Source: Streptomyces sp. SJL17-4 (lineage in GTDB: Bacteria > Actinomycetota > Actinomycetes > Streptomycetales > Streptomycetaceae). Taken from it: a stretch of 64,000 bases of DNA. The position numbers were made by a program, and so were the translations under genes. The stretch spans positions 4,127,501 through 4,191,500 of the forward strand of contig NZ_CP104578.1 in the NCBI RefSeq assembly GCF_036826855.1, given 5' to 3'. Below, piece after piece: positions 17,700 through 25,699 of this stretch. Position 1 is the stretch's first letter, and every line of letters starts with the position of its first letter. Under the pieces are notes generated by a model, which ran no database searches, was not told the origin of the DNA, and saw only the letters and a list, made by a program, of their open reading frames with translations.

Positions 17700-18557
17700 G
17701 TGTCTGAGCAGCCAGAGAACATCGCGCGCCCCCTCGCCGACGCCGCCGACCTCGACGGCGCCGCCGACGCCGCCGACCCCGTCGAGTCCGCCGAGTCCGC
17801 CGAGTCCGTCCGGCCCGTCTCGCAGCGGGGCAGTCAGCGGTTCGCGCCCGGTGAGGGCCCCCTGCCCGATCCCGCCGGGTCTCATCACGAGCGGCGGATC
17901 CGCAGCTTCCAGCCGCGGCGCAGCCGCGTCACGGCCGGCCAGGCCGAGGCCCTGCTGAAGCGGTGGCCCGACTGGGGCCTCGACATCGACGGCAAGCGGG
18001 TCCTCGACCTCGGCGAGATGTTCGACGGGCTGCCCGTCGTCCTCGAGATCGGCTTCGGCATGGGCGAGGCGACCGCGCAGATGGCCGCCGCCGACCCCGG
18101 CACCGGCATCCTCGCCGTCGACGTCCACACCCCCGGCCAGGGCAATCTCCTCGGCCTCGCCGACCGGAACGGCATGACCAACGTCCGGGTCGCCAACGGC
18201 GACGCGATCATCCTGCTCCGCGAGATGCTCGACAAGGACTCCCTCGACGGCTGCCGCGTCTACTTCCCGGACCCCTGGCCCAAGGCCCGCCACCACAAGC
18301 GGCGCCTCATCCAGCCCGAGTTCCTCAGCCTCCTCGCGACCCGGCTCAAGCCCGGCGCCGTGCTGCACTGCGCCACCGACTGGGAGTCGTACGCCGAGCA
18401 GATGCTGGAGGTGCTCTCCGCGCACCCCGACTTCGAGAACACGCAGGCCGACGGCGGATTCTCGCCCCGGCCCGACTTCCGGCCGCTCACCCGCTTCGAG
18501 GGGCAGGGGCTCGACAAGGGCCACGTCGTGAACGATCTCCTCTTCCGGCGGAAGTGA
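17700..18557 (+). CDS. trmB: tRNA (guanine-N7-)-methyltransferase TrmB
   Basis: S-adenosylmethionine-dependent enzyme making m7G46 in the variable loop of tRNAs. The 285-residue protein has a disordered acidic/alanine-rich N-terminal extension of about 60 residues (repeats of DAAD and SAES). The Rossmann methyltransferase core follows, with LEIGFGMGEAT and the family signature DPWPKARHHKRRL. The catalytic end contains the conserved RPLTRFE segment. GTG 17700 gives the usual actinobacterial N-terminus MSEQP, though the ribosome site (GGGG) is poor. It is followed on the same strand by the PrsW-like gene after about 80 bases. Confidence 0.93.
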   Translation: MSEQPENIARPLADAADLDGAADAADPVESAESAESVRPVSQRGSQRFAPGEGPLPDPAGSHHERRIRSFQPRRSRVTAGQAEALLKRWPDWGLDIDGKRVLDLGEMFDGLPVVLEIGFGMGEATAQMAAADPGTGILAVDVHTPGQGNLLGLADRNGMTNVRVANGDAIILLREMLDKDSLDGCRVYFPDPWPKARHHKRRLIQPEFLSLLATRLKPGAVLHCATDWESYAEQMLEVLSAHPDFENTQADGGFSPRPDFRPLTRFEGQGLDKGHVVNDLLFRRK

Positions 18558-18626
18558 CCCGGGGAAAGCCGCACCGACTGAAAGCCACACAGGCTTAACC
18601 CTTTCCCGCCTGTCGGTGGGGGTCGT

Positions 18627-18632
18627 TAGGGT
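18627..18632 (+). promoter_or_regulatory. Candidate -10 box (TAGGGT) giving a leaderless prsW-like mRNA
   Basis: TAGGGT ends eight bases before the GTG at 18640, the spacing expected if transcription starts on the start codon. There is no ribosome site between them. The -35 element is unclear. Confidence 0.35.
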
Positions 18633-18639
18633 CGCTCAC

Positions 18640-19968
18640 GTGTCCTTCCCCGCCCCCACCGAAGCCGGTGCCGCCCCCGTCCCCCACCGGGACACCGAGG
18701 AGCCGGCCTTCCCGGCCGCCGCCGACCGGTCCCAGTGGCGCTACCGGCCCCGCCGGGACTTCTGGCGCAGCCGGCTGCTCCGGGCCGTCGCCCTCGTCAC
18801 CGTGCTGGCGATCTGCGCGCTGTTCATCCTCGGTCTCGTCCGCGAGCAGACCGGCACGGAGGGCTTCCTGGTCGGCCTGGGCCTCGCCGTGCTTCCCGTA
18901 CCGCTGCTGATGGCGGCGTTCCGCTGGCTCGACCGGGTCGAGCCGGGTCCCTGGAAGAACCTGCTCTTCGCGTTCGCGTGGGGTGCCTTCGCCGCCGCGC
19001 TCGTCGCGATCCTGGCCAATTCCTTCGCGGTCCGCTGGATCGCGACGGCCACCGCCGATCCGGCCTCGGCGGACACGCTCGGCGCGACCGTCGTCGCGCC
19101 GGTGGTGGAGGAGACCGCGAAGGCCGCCGCGATCCTGCTGCTCTTCCTCTTCCGCAGGAAGCACTTCGGCGGGCTCGTCGACGGCGTCGTGATCGCCGGG
19201 TTCACCGCGACCGGCTTCGCCTTCACCGAGAACATCCTCTACCTCGGGAACGCCTTCGGCGAGGACCAGGAGTTCGGCTCCACCGGCCTCGGCTCGGTGA
19301 CGGCCGCGACCTTCTTCGTCCGGGTCGTCATGTCGCCGTTCGCGCATCCGCTCTTCACCGTGCTCACCGGCATCGGCTTCGGCTTCGCCGCCCTCGCACC
19401 GCGCGGCAAGCGGCTGCGCCGGGTGCTGCTGCCGCTCGCCGGGCTGCTGCTCGCCATGGGCATGCACGCCGCCTGGAACGGCTCGGCCACCTTCGGCGGC
19501 CCCCTGGCCTTCTACGCGGTGTACGGGGCGCTCATGGTCCCGGCCTTCGGCCTGCTGACCTGGCTCGCGGTCTGGAGCCGGCAGCGCGAGCTGCGCACGA
19601 TATCCGGCGAGCTCCCGGCGTACGCGGCGGCCGGCTGGCTCTCCCCCGCCGAGCCGCTCGCGCTCTCCTCGATGCGCGCCCGCCGGCTGGCCCGCACCTT
19701 CGCCGCCCGTACGTCCGGGCAGCCGGCCGCGCGGGCCGTCGGCGAGTACGAGTCCTTCGCGACGACCCTGGCGTTCCTCCGGGACCGGGCCCGGCGCGGC
19801 ACCGCCGGAGCGGACTTCCCGGCCCGGGAGCAGGAGTTGCTGCACCATCTGTGGCAGCGCCGGGCGGTCGCCTCCCCCGCCCTCACGTACGCGGCGCGGG
19901 CGACGGGCCAGGTCTGGGCACCGCCGCAGTACTTGGACTACGACGGCTTCAACCCGTACCGCAGCTGA
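18640..19968 (+). CDS. PrsW-family intramembrane metalloprotease
   Basis: Integral membrane protein of 442 residues with about eight hydrophobic helices in the first two thirds and a cytoplasmic C-terminal tail. It carries the PrsW/glutamic-type CPBP-like motifs: VVEETAK, FAFTENILY, FAHPLF and MGMHAAWN. These supply the paired Glu and His residues that bind metal in this family. In Bacillus, PrsW cleaves the anti-sigma factor RsiW; the substrate here is unknown. The start is taken as GTG 18640. A TAGGGT box ending eight bases upstream suggests a leaderless transcript beginning at the start codon (inference). A longer frame begins at 18616. Confidence 0.85.
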   Translation: MSFPAPTEAGAAPVPHRDTEEPAFPAAADRSQWRYRPRRDFWRSRLLRAVALVTVLAICALFILGLVREQTGTEGFLVGLGLAVLPVPLLMAAFRWLDRVEPGPWKNLLFAFAWGAFAAALVAILANSFAVRWIATATADPASADTLGATVVAPVVEETAKAAAILLLFLFRRKHFGGLVDGVVIAGFTATGFAFTENILYLGNAFGEDQEFGSTGLGSVTAATFFVRVVMSPFAHPLFTVLTGIGFGFAALAPRGKRLRRVLLPLAGLLLAMGMHAAWNGSATFGGPLAFYAVYGALMVPAFGLLTWLAVWSRQRELRTISGELPAYAAAGWLSPAEPLALSSMRARRLARTFAARTSGQPAARAVGEYESFATTLAFLRDRARRGTAGADFPAREQELLHHLWQRRAVASPALTYAARATGQVWAPPQYLDYDGFNPYRS

Positions 19969-20022
19969 GGGAGTCGGCCGGTCGGCCCGGACCCGCCCGC
20001 CGAGCCGGTGGCTGCCCCGCGG

Positions 20023-20970
20023 TCAGATCCCCGAGGCCTCCGTCAGGAGGGTCAGCTCCGCGTCCGTGAGCGTGAGCTCCGCCGCCGCGACCAGCGCGGG
20101 GACCTGCTCGACCGTACGCGCCGAGGCGATCGGCGCCGCGACGGTCGGGCGGGAGGCGAGCCAGGCGAGGGCGACGGTGGCGAGTTCCGCGCCGTGCGCC
20201 TCGGCGACCGTGTCGAGCGCGGAGAGCACGGCCCGGCCCCGCTCGGTGTCGAGGTGTCCGCCGGCCCCGGCGGCGCGGGCGCTGTCGACGGTGGCACCGG
20301 GGCGGTACTTGCCGGTGAGGAAGCCGGCGGCGAGGCCGTAGTACGGGACGGCGGAGAGTCCGGCCCGCTCGACGGTCTCCAGGAGCGGGCCCTCGTACGT
20401 GTCGCGGGAGACCAGGTTGTAGTGCGGCTGGAGGGCCACGTAACGGGCGAGGCCCTCGGACTCGGCGAAGTCGAGGGAGGCGCGCAGTCGCTCCGGGGAG
20501 ATGTTGGAGGCGGCGACGGCCCGCACGGTGCCGTCCTTCACCAGCTGGTCGAGGGCGGTGACGATCTCCTCGACGGGGACGGACTCGTCGTCGAAGTGCG
20601 TGTAGTACAGGTCGATGTAGTCGGTGCCGAGGCGGCGCAGCGACTCCTCCGCGGCCGCCTTGATGGTGGTCGCGGACAGTCCCTTGAAGTGGGGGTGGGC
20701 GCCGACCTTGGTGGCGACGACGACATCGGCGCGGTTGCCGCGCGCGGCGAGCCAACGGCCGATGACGGTCTCGGACTCGCCGCCCTCGTTGCCCTCGGCC
20801 CAGGCCGAGTAGACGTCGGCGGAGTCGACGAAGTTGCCGCCCGCGGCGGTGTAGGCGTCGAGGACGGCGAAGGACTGCGCCTCGTCGGCGGTCCAGCCGA
20901 AGACGTTGCCGCCCAGGGCGAGCGGGAAGACGTGCAGGTCGGAACTGCCCAGCGGGCGGAGAGTCGTCAT
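20023..20970 (-). CDS. Aldo/keto reductase
   Basis: NADPH-dependent oxidoreductase of 315 residues with the TIM-barrel AKR fold. It shows the catalytic tetrad context: DSADVYSAW (Asp and Tyr), VVVATKVG (Lys), and the DLYYTHFDD segment where many AKRs have His; here His is present. The cofactor-binding C-terminal motif is VAAPIASARTVEQV. The substrate is unknown. It stands alone, convergent with the PrsW-like gene and upstream of the M23 peptidase on the same strand. The ATG has no strong ribosome site. Confidence 0.9.
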   Translation of the reverse strand: MTTLRPLGSSDLHVFPLALGGNVFGWTADEAQSFAVLDAYTAAGGNFVDSADVYSAWAEGNEGGESETVIGRWLAARGNRADVVVATKVGAHPHFKGLSATTIKAAAEESLRRLGTDYIDLYYTHFDDESVPVEEIVTALDQLVKDGTVRAVAASNISPERLRASLDFAESEGLARYVALQPHYNLVSRDTYEGPLLETVERAGLSAVPYYGLAAGFLTGKYRPGATVDSARAAGAGGHLDTERGRAVLSALDTVAEAHGAELATVALAWLASRPTVAAPIASARTVEQVPALVAAAELTLTDAELTLLTEASGI

Positions 20971-21032
20971 GGTCGAGACAACCGTCCGCCCCGCCGGGCC
21001 TATTCCGTCGGCTCAGGTGGCGAGCCGGGGTG

Positions 21033-22193
21033 TCAGAGGCTGAGGCCCTTGGAGCGCAGCCACTCCGCCGGGTCGAGGCCGGAGCCGCCGGGCGTGTGCA
21101 CCTCCATGTGGAGGTGGGCGCCGGTGACGTTGCCGGTGGCGCCGACGCGGCCGATCGTCTCGCCGGTGCCCACGGTCTGGCCGGCGGAGACCGTCATGGA
21201 GGACATGTGGGCGTACCAGATCTCGGTGCCGTCCGAGAGCTCCAGGACGACGCGGTAGCCGTACGAGCCGGACCAGCCCGCCGACTTGATGGTGCCGCCG
21301 TGGACGGCCTTGAGCGGGGTGCCGGTGGGGGCGGCGAAGTCGAGGCCGGTGTGGTAGCCGGAGGACCACATCGAGCCGGACTGCATGTAGGTGGCGCTGA
21401 GGCTGTACGAGGAGAGCGGCAGCGTGTAGCTCGCGGCGAGCTTGGCGAGGCGCTCGGCCTCGGCCGCCGCCTCGGCCTTCGCCCTGGCCTCGGCTTCCGC
21501 CTTCGCCTTGGCCTCCGCCTCGGCCTTGGCCTTCGCCTCGGCGGCCGCCTTCTCCGCCGCGTCGGCCTTGGCCGCGGCCTCCGCGGCGGCCTTCTCGGCC
21601 GCCGCCTTCTCCGCCGCGGCCTTCTCGGCGGCGTCGGCGGAGGCCTGCTGCTGCTCGGCCTGCTGGAGGATGCGGGCGCGCAGGGCCTCGCCCGCGTCGC
21701 CGGCGCCGGGCGCGGCCTTCGCGGCCGGGCCGTCCTGGGTGATCAGGCCGGCCTGCTGCATCTGCGGGGTCTTCGTGCCCTGCTCGTCGTCGACGGTGGC
21801 GTACGTGGCGACGGTGAGCGGGTTCGGGTTGGCGCGGGCCGCGCTGACCGTCTCGTGGGTCTCCTCGGGGAGGAGGTCGCCGACGCCGGGCAGGTCGTGG
21901 GCGTCCGGCAGGTCGAGGTCCGGGAGGTCCGGCAGCGAGATGGCCACCGGGGGCTTCTCCTGCGCGGTGGCGAGGCCACCCGCACCGACGGCCGCGATCA
22001 CACCGACGCCGAGGACGGTGGAGGAACGGGCGAAGTTGGAGCGCTGCTTGACGACACGGTGGCGGCCGCCGGAGCGGCTCTCGGCGCGGAGGGATCCCTC
22101 GGTGGGGTTCCACTCGGTGTCCGGGGCGGCGGGGCCCGCACCACCACCGAAGGCATCGAAGGGGGCTTCGGGTGCGGGAGTGTTGGACGCCAC
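21033..22193 (-). CDS. Secreted M23-family cell-wall endopeptidase with long alanine-rich coiled coil
   Basis: LytM-type zinc peptidase of 386 residues expected to cut peptidoglycan cross-bridges outside the membrane. The N-terminal basic region and a hydrophobic segment (about 50-75) act as signal or anchor. An Ala/Lys/Glu repeat coiled coil (about 185-245) follows. The C-terminal M23 domain (about 265-380) contains YHTGLDFAAP, supplying the zinc His and Asp, and the second His pair in GAHLHMEVH. GTG 22193 is used because AGGAAAGGAG precedes it. The mRNA leader upstream contains a c-di-AMP riboswitch, so expression is likely turned down when c-di-AMP is high. This links cell-wall remodelling to that signal. 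Confidence 0.92.
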   Translation of the reverse strand: MASNTPAPEAPFDAFGGGAGPAAPDTEWNPTEGSLRAESRSGGRHRVVKQRSNFARSSTVLGVGVIAAVGAGGLATAQEKPPVAISLPDLPDLDLPDAHDLPGVGDLLPEETHETVSAARANPNPLTVATYATVDDEQGTKTPQMQQAGLITQDGPAAKAAPGAGDAGEALRARILQQAEQQQASADAAEKAAAEKAAAEKAAAEAAAKADAAEKAAAEAKAKAEAEAKAKAEAEARAKAEAAAEAERLAKLAASYTLPLSSYSLSATYMQSGSMWSSGYHTGLDFAAPTGTPLKAVHGGTIKSAGWSGSYGYRVVLELSDGTEIWYAHMSSMTVSAGQTVGTGETIGRVGATGNVTGAHLHMEVHTPGGSGLDPAEWLRSKGLSL

Positions 22194-22219
22194 GGAGGCG
22201 CGCTCCTTTCCTTCCTTCT

Positions 22220-22341
22220 CGCCTACCGGGTTAGCTGACGGGTTCGGAGCAGGAAGGTCTCCTACGGGCACGGTCGCACAAGTGCGAAGGGCCCGATTCA
22301 CCCCAAGTAGTGGTTCCCCGGTTCCTTTTCAGGATTCGGCG
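22220..22341 (-). ncRNA. c-di-AMP (ydaO/yuaA-type) riboswitch
   Basis: Read on the minus strand, the leader contains the conserved ydaO blocks in order. They are CGCCGAATCCTGAAAAGG, then GGGGAACCA, TTGGGGTGAAT, GGAGACCTTC, and CCGAACCCGTCAGCTAACC followed by CGGTAGGCG. The 5' CGCC pairs with the 3' GGCG to close P1. It ends about 27 bases before the GTG of the M23 peptidase gene, close to the ribosome site. Riboswitches of this class occur upstream of Streptomyces cell-wall hydrolase genes and act as OFF switches on c-di-AMP binding. I see no clear intrinsic terminator, so the output could be read-through or translational. Confidence 0.93.
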
Positions 22342-22552
22342 CGTGCGCACGGTGCCGTCTCTTGCGACGGCTGGGACGACCGCGCTGCGTTATCGAACGT
22401 TAATAGACGCGGGGTGCCGATTCCAAGCTGTTCCTCTTGATCATTCATTGAATTGGGAGGGAATAGTCCGACTTGACCTCCCTTCAGCAAGGGACGCCGA
22501 AACCCTCGCTACCTGACGTTATGTCAATTGTTATCGCAGTGACACCTCGCGA
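22342..22552. promoter_or_regulatory. Gap between the riboswitch and the PP2C gene, promoter expected
   Basis: About 210 bases with locally lower GC and no gene. On the minus strand TTGGAA lies 18 bases upstream of TAACGT (around 22395-22425), a possible promoter for the riboswitch transcript, assigned only weakly. The tail end near 22510-22540 is AT-rich and lies just beyond the PP2C stop. Confidence 0.3.
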
Positions 22553-23782
22553 CTACGGTCGGTGACCGGGCCTGCCGCGGGGGGATCCGGGCCCGCCCGG
22601 CGGCACCACCGGCATCGTCCGGCGCCGCTTCGGCTGCCCCGTCGCCGGGCGGCTCACCGCGAGCAGCGCCATGTCGTCCGTCGACCCGCCGCCGGTGTGC
22701 AGCCGTACGTCGTCCACGAGCGCGTCGAGCAGTTCCTCGGGCCCGGGGAAGATCCGCCCGGCGAGCCGCTCCCCCGGGTCGTAGAAGACGCCCTCGGCGT
22801 TCCGCGCCTCCGAGAGACCGTCGGTGTAGAAGAGCAGCGTCGCGCCCGGCGGGTACGGCCGCGCCTCGGCCCGGTCCGGCCACGACGCCAGATCGCCCAT
22901 GCCGAGCGGCAGTGCCGGCTCGCCGGGCTCCAGCGTGTCCAGGCTCCCGTCCGCGGACAGCATCAGCGGCGGCGGATGCCCGCGGTTGACGACCCGTACG
23001 AAACCGTCGAAGGTGCCGCCCCCGTCACCGCGCGGGATCTCGGCGAGGACGGCCGTGGTGAACCCCTCGAAGGCGTCGAGCCCATGACGGCGGGTGCCCT
23101 CCCGGGCCAGGGCCCGTTCGAGCCGCTGCGCCACGCCCTCCAGGGTCCGCTCCTGCTCGGCCGCCTCCCGGAACGCCCCGATGACGACGGCGACGGCCTC
23201 GACCGCGTCCAGGCCCTTGCCCCGGACGTCGCCGACCACGAGCCGCACCCCGTAGGGGGTGTCCTGGACGGCGAACAGGTCGCCGCCGATGAACGCGTCC
23301 GCCTGCGCCGCCTCGTACCGCGCCGCGCACTGCAGCCCGCCGATCCGCTCGGCGGGCGTCGGCAGCACCGCCTTCTGCGCGGTCTCCGCGATGACCCGCG
23401 CCGAGGCGAGCCGTTCACCGCTGCGGCGGACGACCCGGTTGATGAGCAGGGCGAGCACGGAGACCGTGAGCACCGTCAGGATCTCGGTGAGCGAGGGGAT
23501 CTCGGTCGCGGTGCCGTTGTAGACGTGCAGCCCGACCGAGGCGAGGACGGCGGCGATCCCGGTGAGCAGCGTCGTGAGGGTGGAGAAGAACGGTGCCGCG
23601 ATCAGCGGGGCGGCGGAGAACATCGGCGCCGCGCTGTACTTGGCCGGCGTCAGGACGTCGAAGACGACCCCACCCACGATGATCAGCGGCGGCAGCGCCC
23701 GGAGGAACCTCCGGGCACCCCCGTACGGGCCACGGCCCTCGCCGCCGCGCCGCCCACCGATCGCTCCTGGGAGGTGCCCCAC
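22553..23782 (-). CDS. Membrane-bound PP2C (SpoIIE/RsbU family) serine phosphatase
   Basis: A 409-residue phosphatase with an N-terminal membrane part and a cytoplasmic catalytic part. Hydrophobic segments lie at about residues 28-45, 65-90 and 95-115. The SpoIIE domain (about 150-385) shows FIGGDLFAV, GDVRGKGLDAV, VNRGHPPPL, LLFYTDGLSEAR and the C-terminal STDDMALLAV, which contains the metal-binding Asp pair. It lacks the PAS and ATPase domains of the other phosphatase in this window. Such proteins usually dephosphorylate anti-anti-sigma factors. The membrane part may sense an envelope signal. A basic tail (about 385-409) is disordered. Confidence 0.88.
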   Translation of the reverse strand: MGHLPGAIGGRRGGEGRGPYGGARRFLRALPPLIIVGGVVFDVLTPAKYSAAPMFSAAPLIAAPFFSTLTTLLTGIAAVLASVGLHVYNGTATEIPSLTEILTVLTVSVLALLINRVVRRSGERLASARVIAETAQKAVLPTPAERIGGLQCAARYEAAQADAFIGGDLFAVQDTPYGVRLVVGDVRGKGLDAVEAVAVVIGAFREAAEQERTLEGVAQRLERALAREGTRRHGLDAFEGFTTAVLAEIPRGDGGGTFDGFVRVVNRGHPPPLMLSADGSLDTLEPGEPALPLGMGDLASWPDRAEARPYPPGATLLFYTDGLSEARNAEGVFYDPGERLAGRIFPGPEELLDALVDDVRLHTGGGSTDDMALLAVSRPATGQPKRRRTMPVVPPGGPGSPRGRPGHRP

Positions 23783-23990
23783 CTGTGCTCTCCTGCCCGG
23801 TCCGTCCCCGCGGCCCGTACCGCGCCCTCCCAGGGTGGCCGCCGCCGCCCGGGGCGGCGACTCCCAGGGGGCCGACCGGCGTACGGCCGGGGACCCGGCC
23901 CGGCCACGCGCGCGGGGAGGCGCCGCGGCGGTCTGCGCGGGCAGGTGGACGTCGAAGGACCCCGCTTCCCGGCGGCCGGGCGGGCTCGGG

Positions 23991-24731
23991 CTACAGGTTC
24001 CGCTCCGCGTAGATCTCCATCGCGTCCCGCACGAGGACCGCGGTGCCCTCGCCGTGCTTGTCGTAGTTCACGGTGAAGCGCGGGTCGTCGACGTACATAC
24101 GGCCGAGACCGATCACGTACTCCTTGCTCGGCGTCGTGGTGGTGGACAGCCAGGCGACCTGCCGCCGCGCGATCTCCTGCACCTCGTCGCTGCCGGCGGC
24201 GCGACCCTCCTTGAGCGCCTGGGCGAAGTCGCGGGCGATGCCCGCCTGTTCGTCCATGAACGCCTTCTTCTGCGCGGCGGTGAGCGAGCGCCACCAGCGG
24301 TCGCCGCTCTCGTAGGCGTCGCGGCCCCAGCGCTCGGTGACCTCCTGCTCGTACACCGTGTGGTCGAAACCGTCGAACACTTCGTCGGCCATGAGCTCTT
24401 CTCCGTTCTCGGTCTTGTGGAGAGTGGTCCGCACCGAGGCGATCTGCCGTCCGATGCGCTCGCGCTCCTGCTCCAGCAGAGCGAGATGGGTGCGCAGGGC
24501 GGCGGACGTGTCCCGCTGCCCCGCGAGGACCTCGGCGATCGCGGGCAACGAGAGCCCCAGCTCGCGCAGCAGCAGGATGCGCTGCAGCCGCACGAGCGCC
24601 GCCTGGTCGTAGTACCGGTAACCGTTCGCGCCGATCCGGCTCGGCTCCAGCAGTCCGCGGTCCCCGTAGTGCCGGAGGGTGCGACTGGTGGTGCCGGCCT
24701 TCTTGGCGATCTCTTGGATCGACCACTCCAT
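23991..24731 (-). CDS. MerR-family regulator with TipAS drug-binding domain
   Basis: TipAL-like activator of 246 residues. The N-terminal winged helix (about 1-70) has WSIQEIAKKAGTTSRTLRHY. A dimerisation coiled coil (about 78-110) follows, and then a globular TipAS domain (about 120-246) with the family run RWWRSLTAAQKKAFMDEQ. TipA proteins bind thiopeptide-type antibiotics and bend the promoter to activate it. ATG 24731 is chosen because residues from MEWSIQEIA match the family start and the autoregulatory promoter lies just upstream. The transcript is probably leaderless, as the -10 box ends seven bases before the ATG. Confidence 0.9.
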   Translation of the reverse strand: MEWSIQEIAKKAGTTSRTLRHYGDRGLLEPSRIGANGYRYYDQAALVRLQRILLLRELGLSLPAIAEVLAGQRDTSAALRTHLALLEQERERIGRQIASVRTTLHKTENGEELMADEVFDGFDHTVYEQEVTERWGRDAYESGDRWWRSLTAAQKKAFMDEQAGIARDFAQALKEGRAAGSDEVQEIARRQVAWLSTTTTPSKEYVIGLGRMYVDDPRFTVNYDKHGEGTAVLVRDAMEIYAERNL

Positions 24732-24738
24732 ACCGAGA

Positions 24739-24770
24739 ACGCTAAATCTTGACGTTGCGTAAAGGTCAAG
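24739..24770 (-). promoter_or_regulatory. MerR-type promoter/operator with 19-bp spacer
   Basis: On the minus strand TTGACC (-35) and TAGCGT (-10) are separated by 19 bases, the stretched spacing that MerR regulators act on. The spacer carries a dyad, CTTGAC-N11-GTCAAG, at 24748-24770. This supports autoregulation of the TipA-like gene. Confidence 0.75.
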
Positions 24771-24790
24771 GCCGGACATGCGGGAACGAC

Positions 24791-24825
24791 GAAGGCCCGG
24801 ATCCAGTGACTGGATCCGGGCCTTC
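24791..24825 (-). terminator. Terminator hairpin between tRNA-fMet and the MerR gene
   Basis: A perfect 16-bp stem (GAAGGCCCGGATCCAG and its complement) with a 3-base TGA loop, lying 13 bases after the 3' end of the tRNA. The T tract is weak, as is common in Streptomyces. Confidence 0.75.
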
Positions 24826-24837
24826 GTTGCTACTGAG

Positions 24838-24911
24838 TAGCGGGGACAGGATTTGAACCTGCGACCTCTGGGTTATGAGCCCAGCGAGCTACCGAGCTGC
24901 TCCACCCCGCG
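24838..24911 (-). tRNA. tRNA-fMet (CAU), initiator
   Basis: Starts CGCGGGG and ends CCCCGCTA, so positions 1 and 72 do not form a Watson-Crick pair, a mark of initiator tRNA. The anticodon stem has the GGG/CCC pairs of initiators (CTGGGCTCATAACCCAG). 74 bases; CCA is not encoded. Confidence 0.97.
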
Positions 24912-24964
24912 TCGGTAAACACGACTGTACGGCATGACCGGGGCGATCCGGAAATCGGATTCCG

Positions 24965-25459
24965 TCAGCAGCCGCAGTCGTCGGAGTCGACCGGCGCCGT
25001 GAGAGGGTCCGCGGCCTTCTCCGCGGGCCCCTCCCAGGTCTCGTACGCGAAGCCCTCGCGCACCCAGTACTCGAAGCCGCCGAGCATCTCCTTCACCTGG
25101 AATCCCCGCTCCGCGAGGGCCAGCGCGGCGCGCGTGGCGCCGTTGCAGCCGGGGCCCCAGCAGTACGTGACGACCGGCACGGACCGGTCGAGCAGCCGCT
25201 CGGCCTGCTCGGGGATGAGCGCGGTCGGCAGGTGGACGGCGCCGGGGACGTGCCCCTGGTCCCAGGAGGCGGCCGACCGCGAGTCGATCACCACGAACCC
25301 CGGGTCGGTGCCGTCGGCGGCCGCGGTCGCCAGCGCCGAGGCCACGTCGGAGACATCGGCGTGGAAGGCGAGGCTCGCGGAGAAGTACGCGGCAGCGGCG
25401 GCGGGAGAGGCCGGCGGGGTGCGGAGCACGGCGTTGACCTGCGAAGTTGTCGTCGTCAT
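24965..25459 (-). CDS. Rhodanese-like domain protein
   Basis: Single-domain rhodanese of 164 residues, probably a cytoplasmic sulfurtransferase. The fold is seen from VVIDSRSAASWDQGHVPGA to the active-site strand VVTYCWGPGCNGATRAA and GFQVKEMLGGFEYW. The active-site loop after the first Cys is two residues longer than the usual CxxxxR form and contains a second Cys, which could matter for substrate. The protein ends in DDCGC. The ATG at 25459 (MTTTTSQV) is the likely start; an open frame extends upstream without a ribosome site. It is divergent from the ECF41 sigma gene. Confidence 0.85.
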   Translation of the reverse strand: MTTTTSQVNAVLRTPPASPAAAAAYFSASLAFHADVSDVASALATAAADGTDPGFVVIDSRSAASWDQGHVPGAVHLPTALIPEQAERLLDRSVPVVTYCWGPGCNGATRAALALAERGFQVKEMLGGFEYWVREGFAYETWEGPAEKAADPLTAPVDSDDCGC

Positions 25460-25634
25460 GAGGATCAATCTACGGATGGTGATCACCACGCTGAAGGGGT
25501 GATCCCCGGCGCTCCGAGCCATCGACCGGGGAATCCGTGGCGTTCGCCGCGAGGCGGCGTGGATCTCACGTAGCGGAATCCCCGGGACCGCCGATGCCCC
25601 GCCCTAAAGGGCGTGACAGACGCGTGACGGGTGG

Positions 25635-25661
25635 TGTCACATCGTCGAGGCTTGATCCGTC
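25635..25661 (+). promoter_or_regulatory. ECF41-type promoter (TGTCACA-N16-CGTC)
   Basis: TGTCACA at 25635-25641 and CGTC at 25658-25661 are separated by exactly 16 bases, the published ECF41 recognition pattern. It lies directly upstream of the ECF41 gene itself, which indicates autoregulation. Transcription would begin near 25668-25670. Confidence 0.8.
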
Positions 25662-25699
25662 ATGACGGCATGACGGGACGCGAACGGGGAGATCGACGA

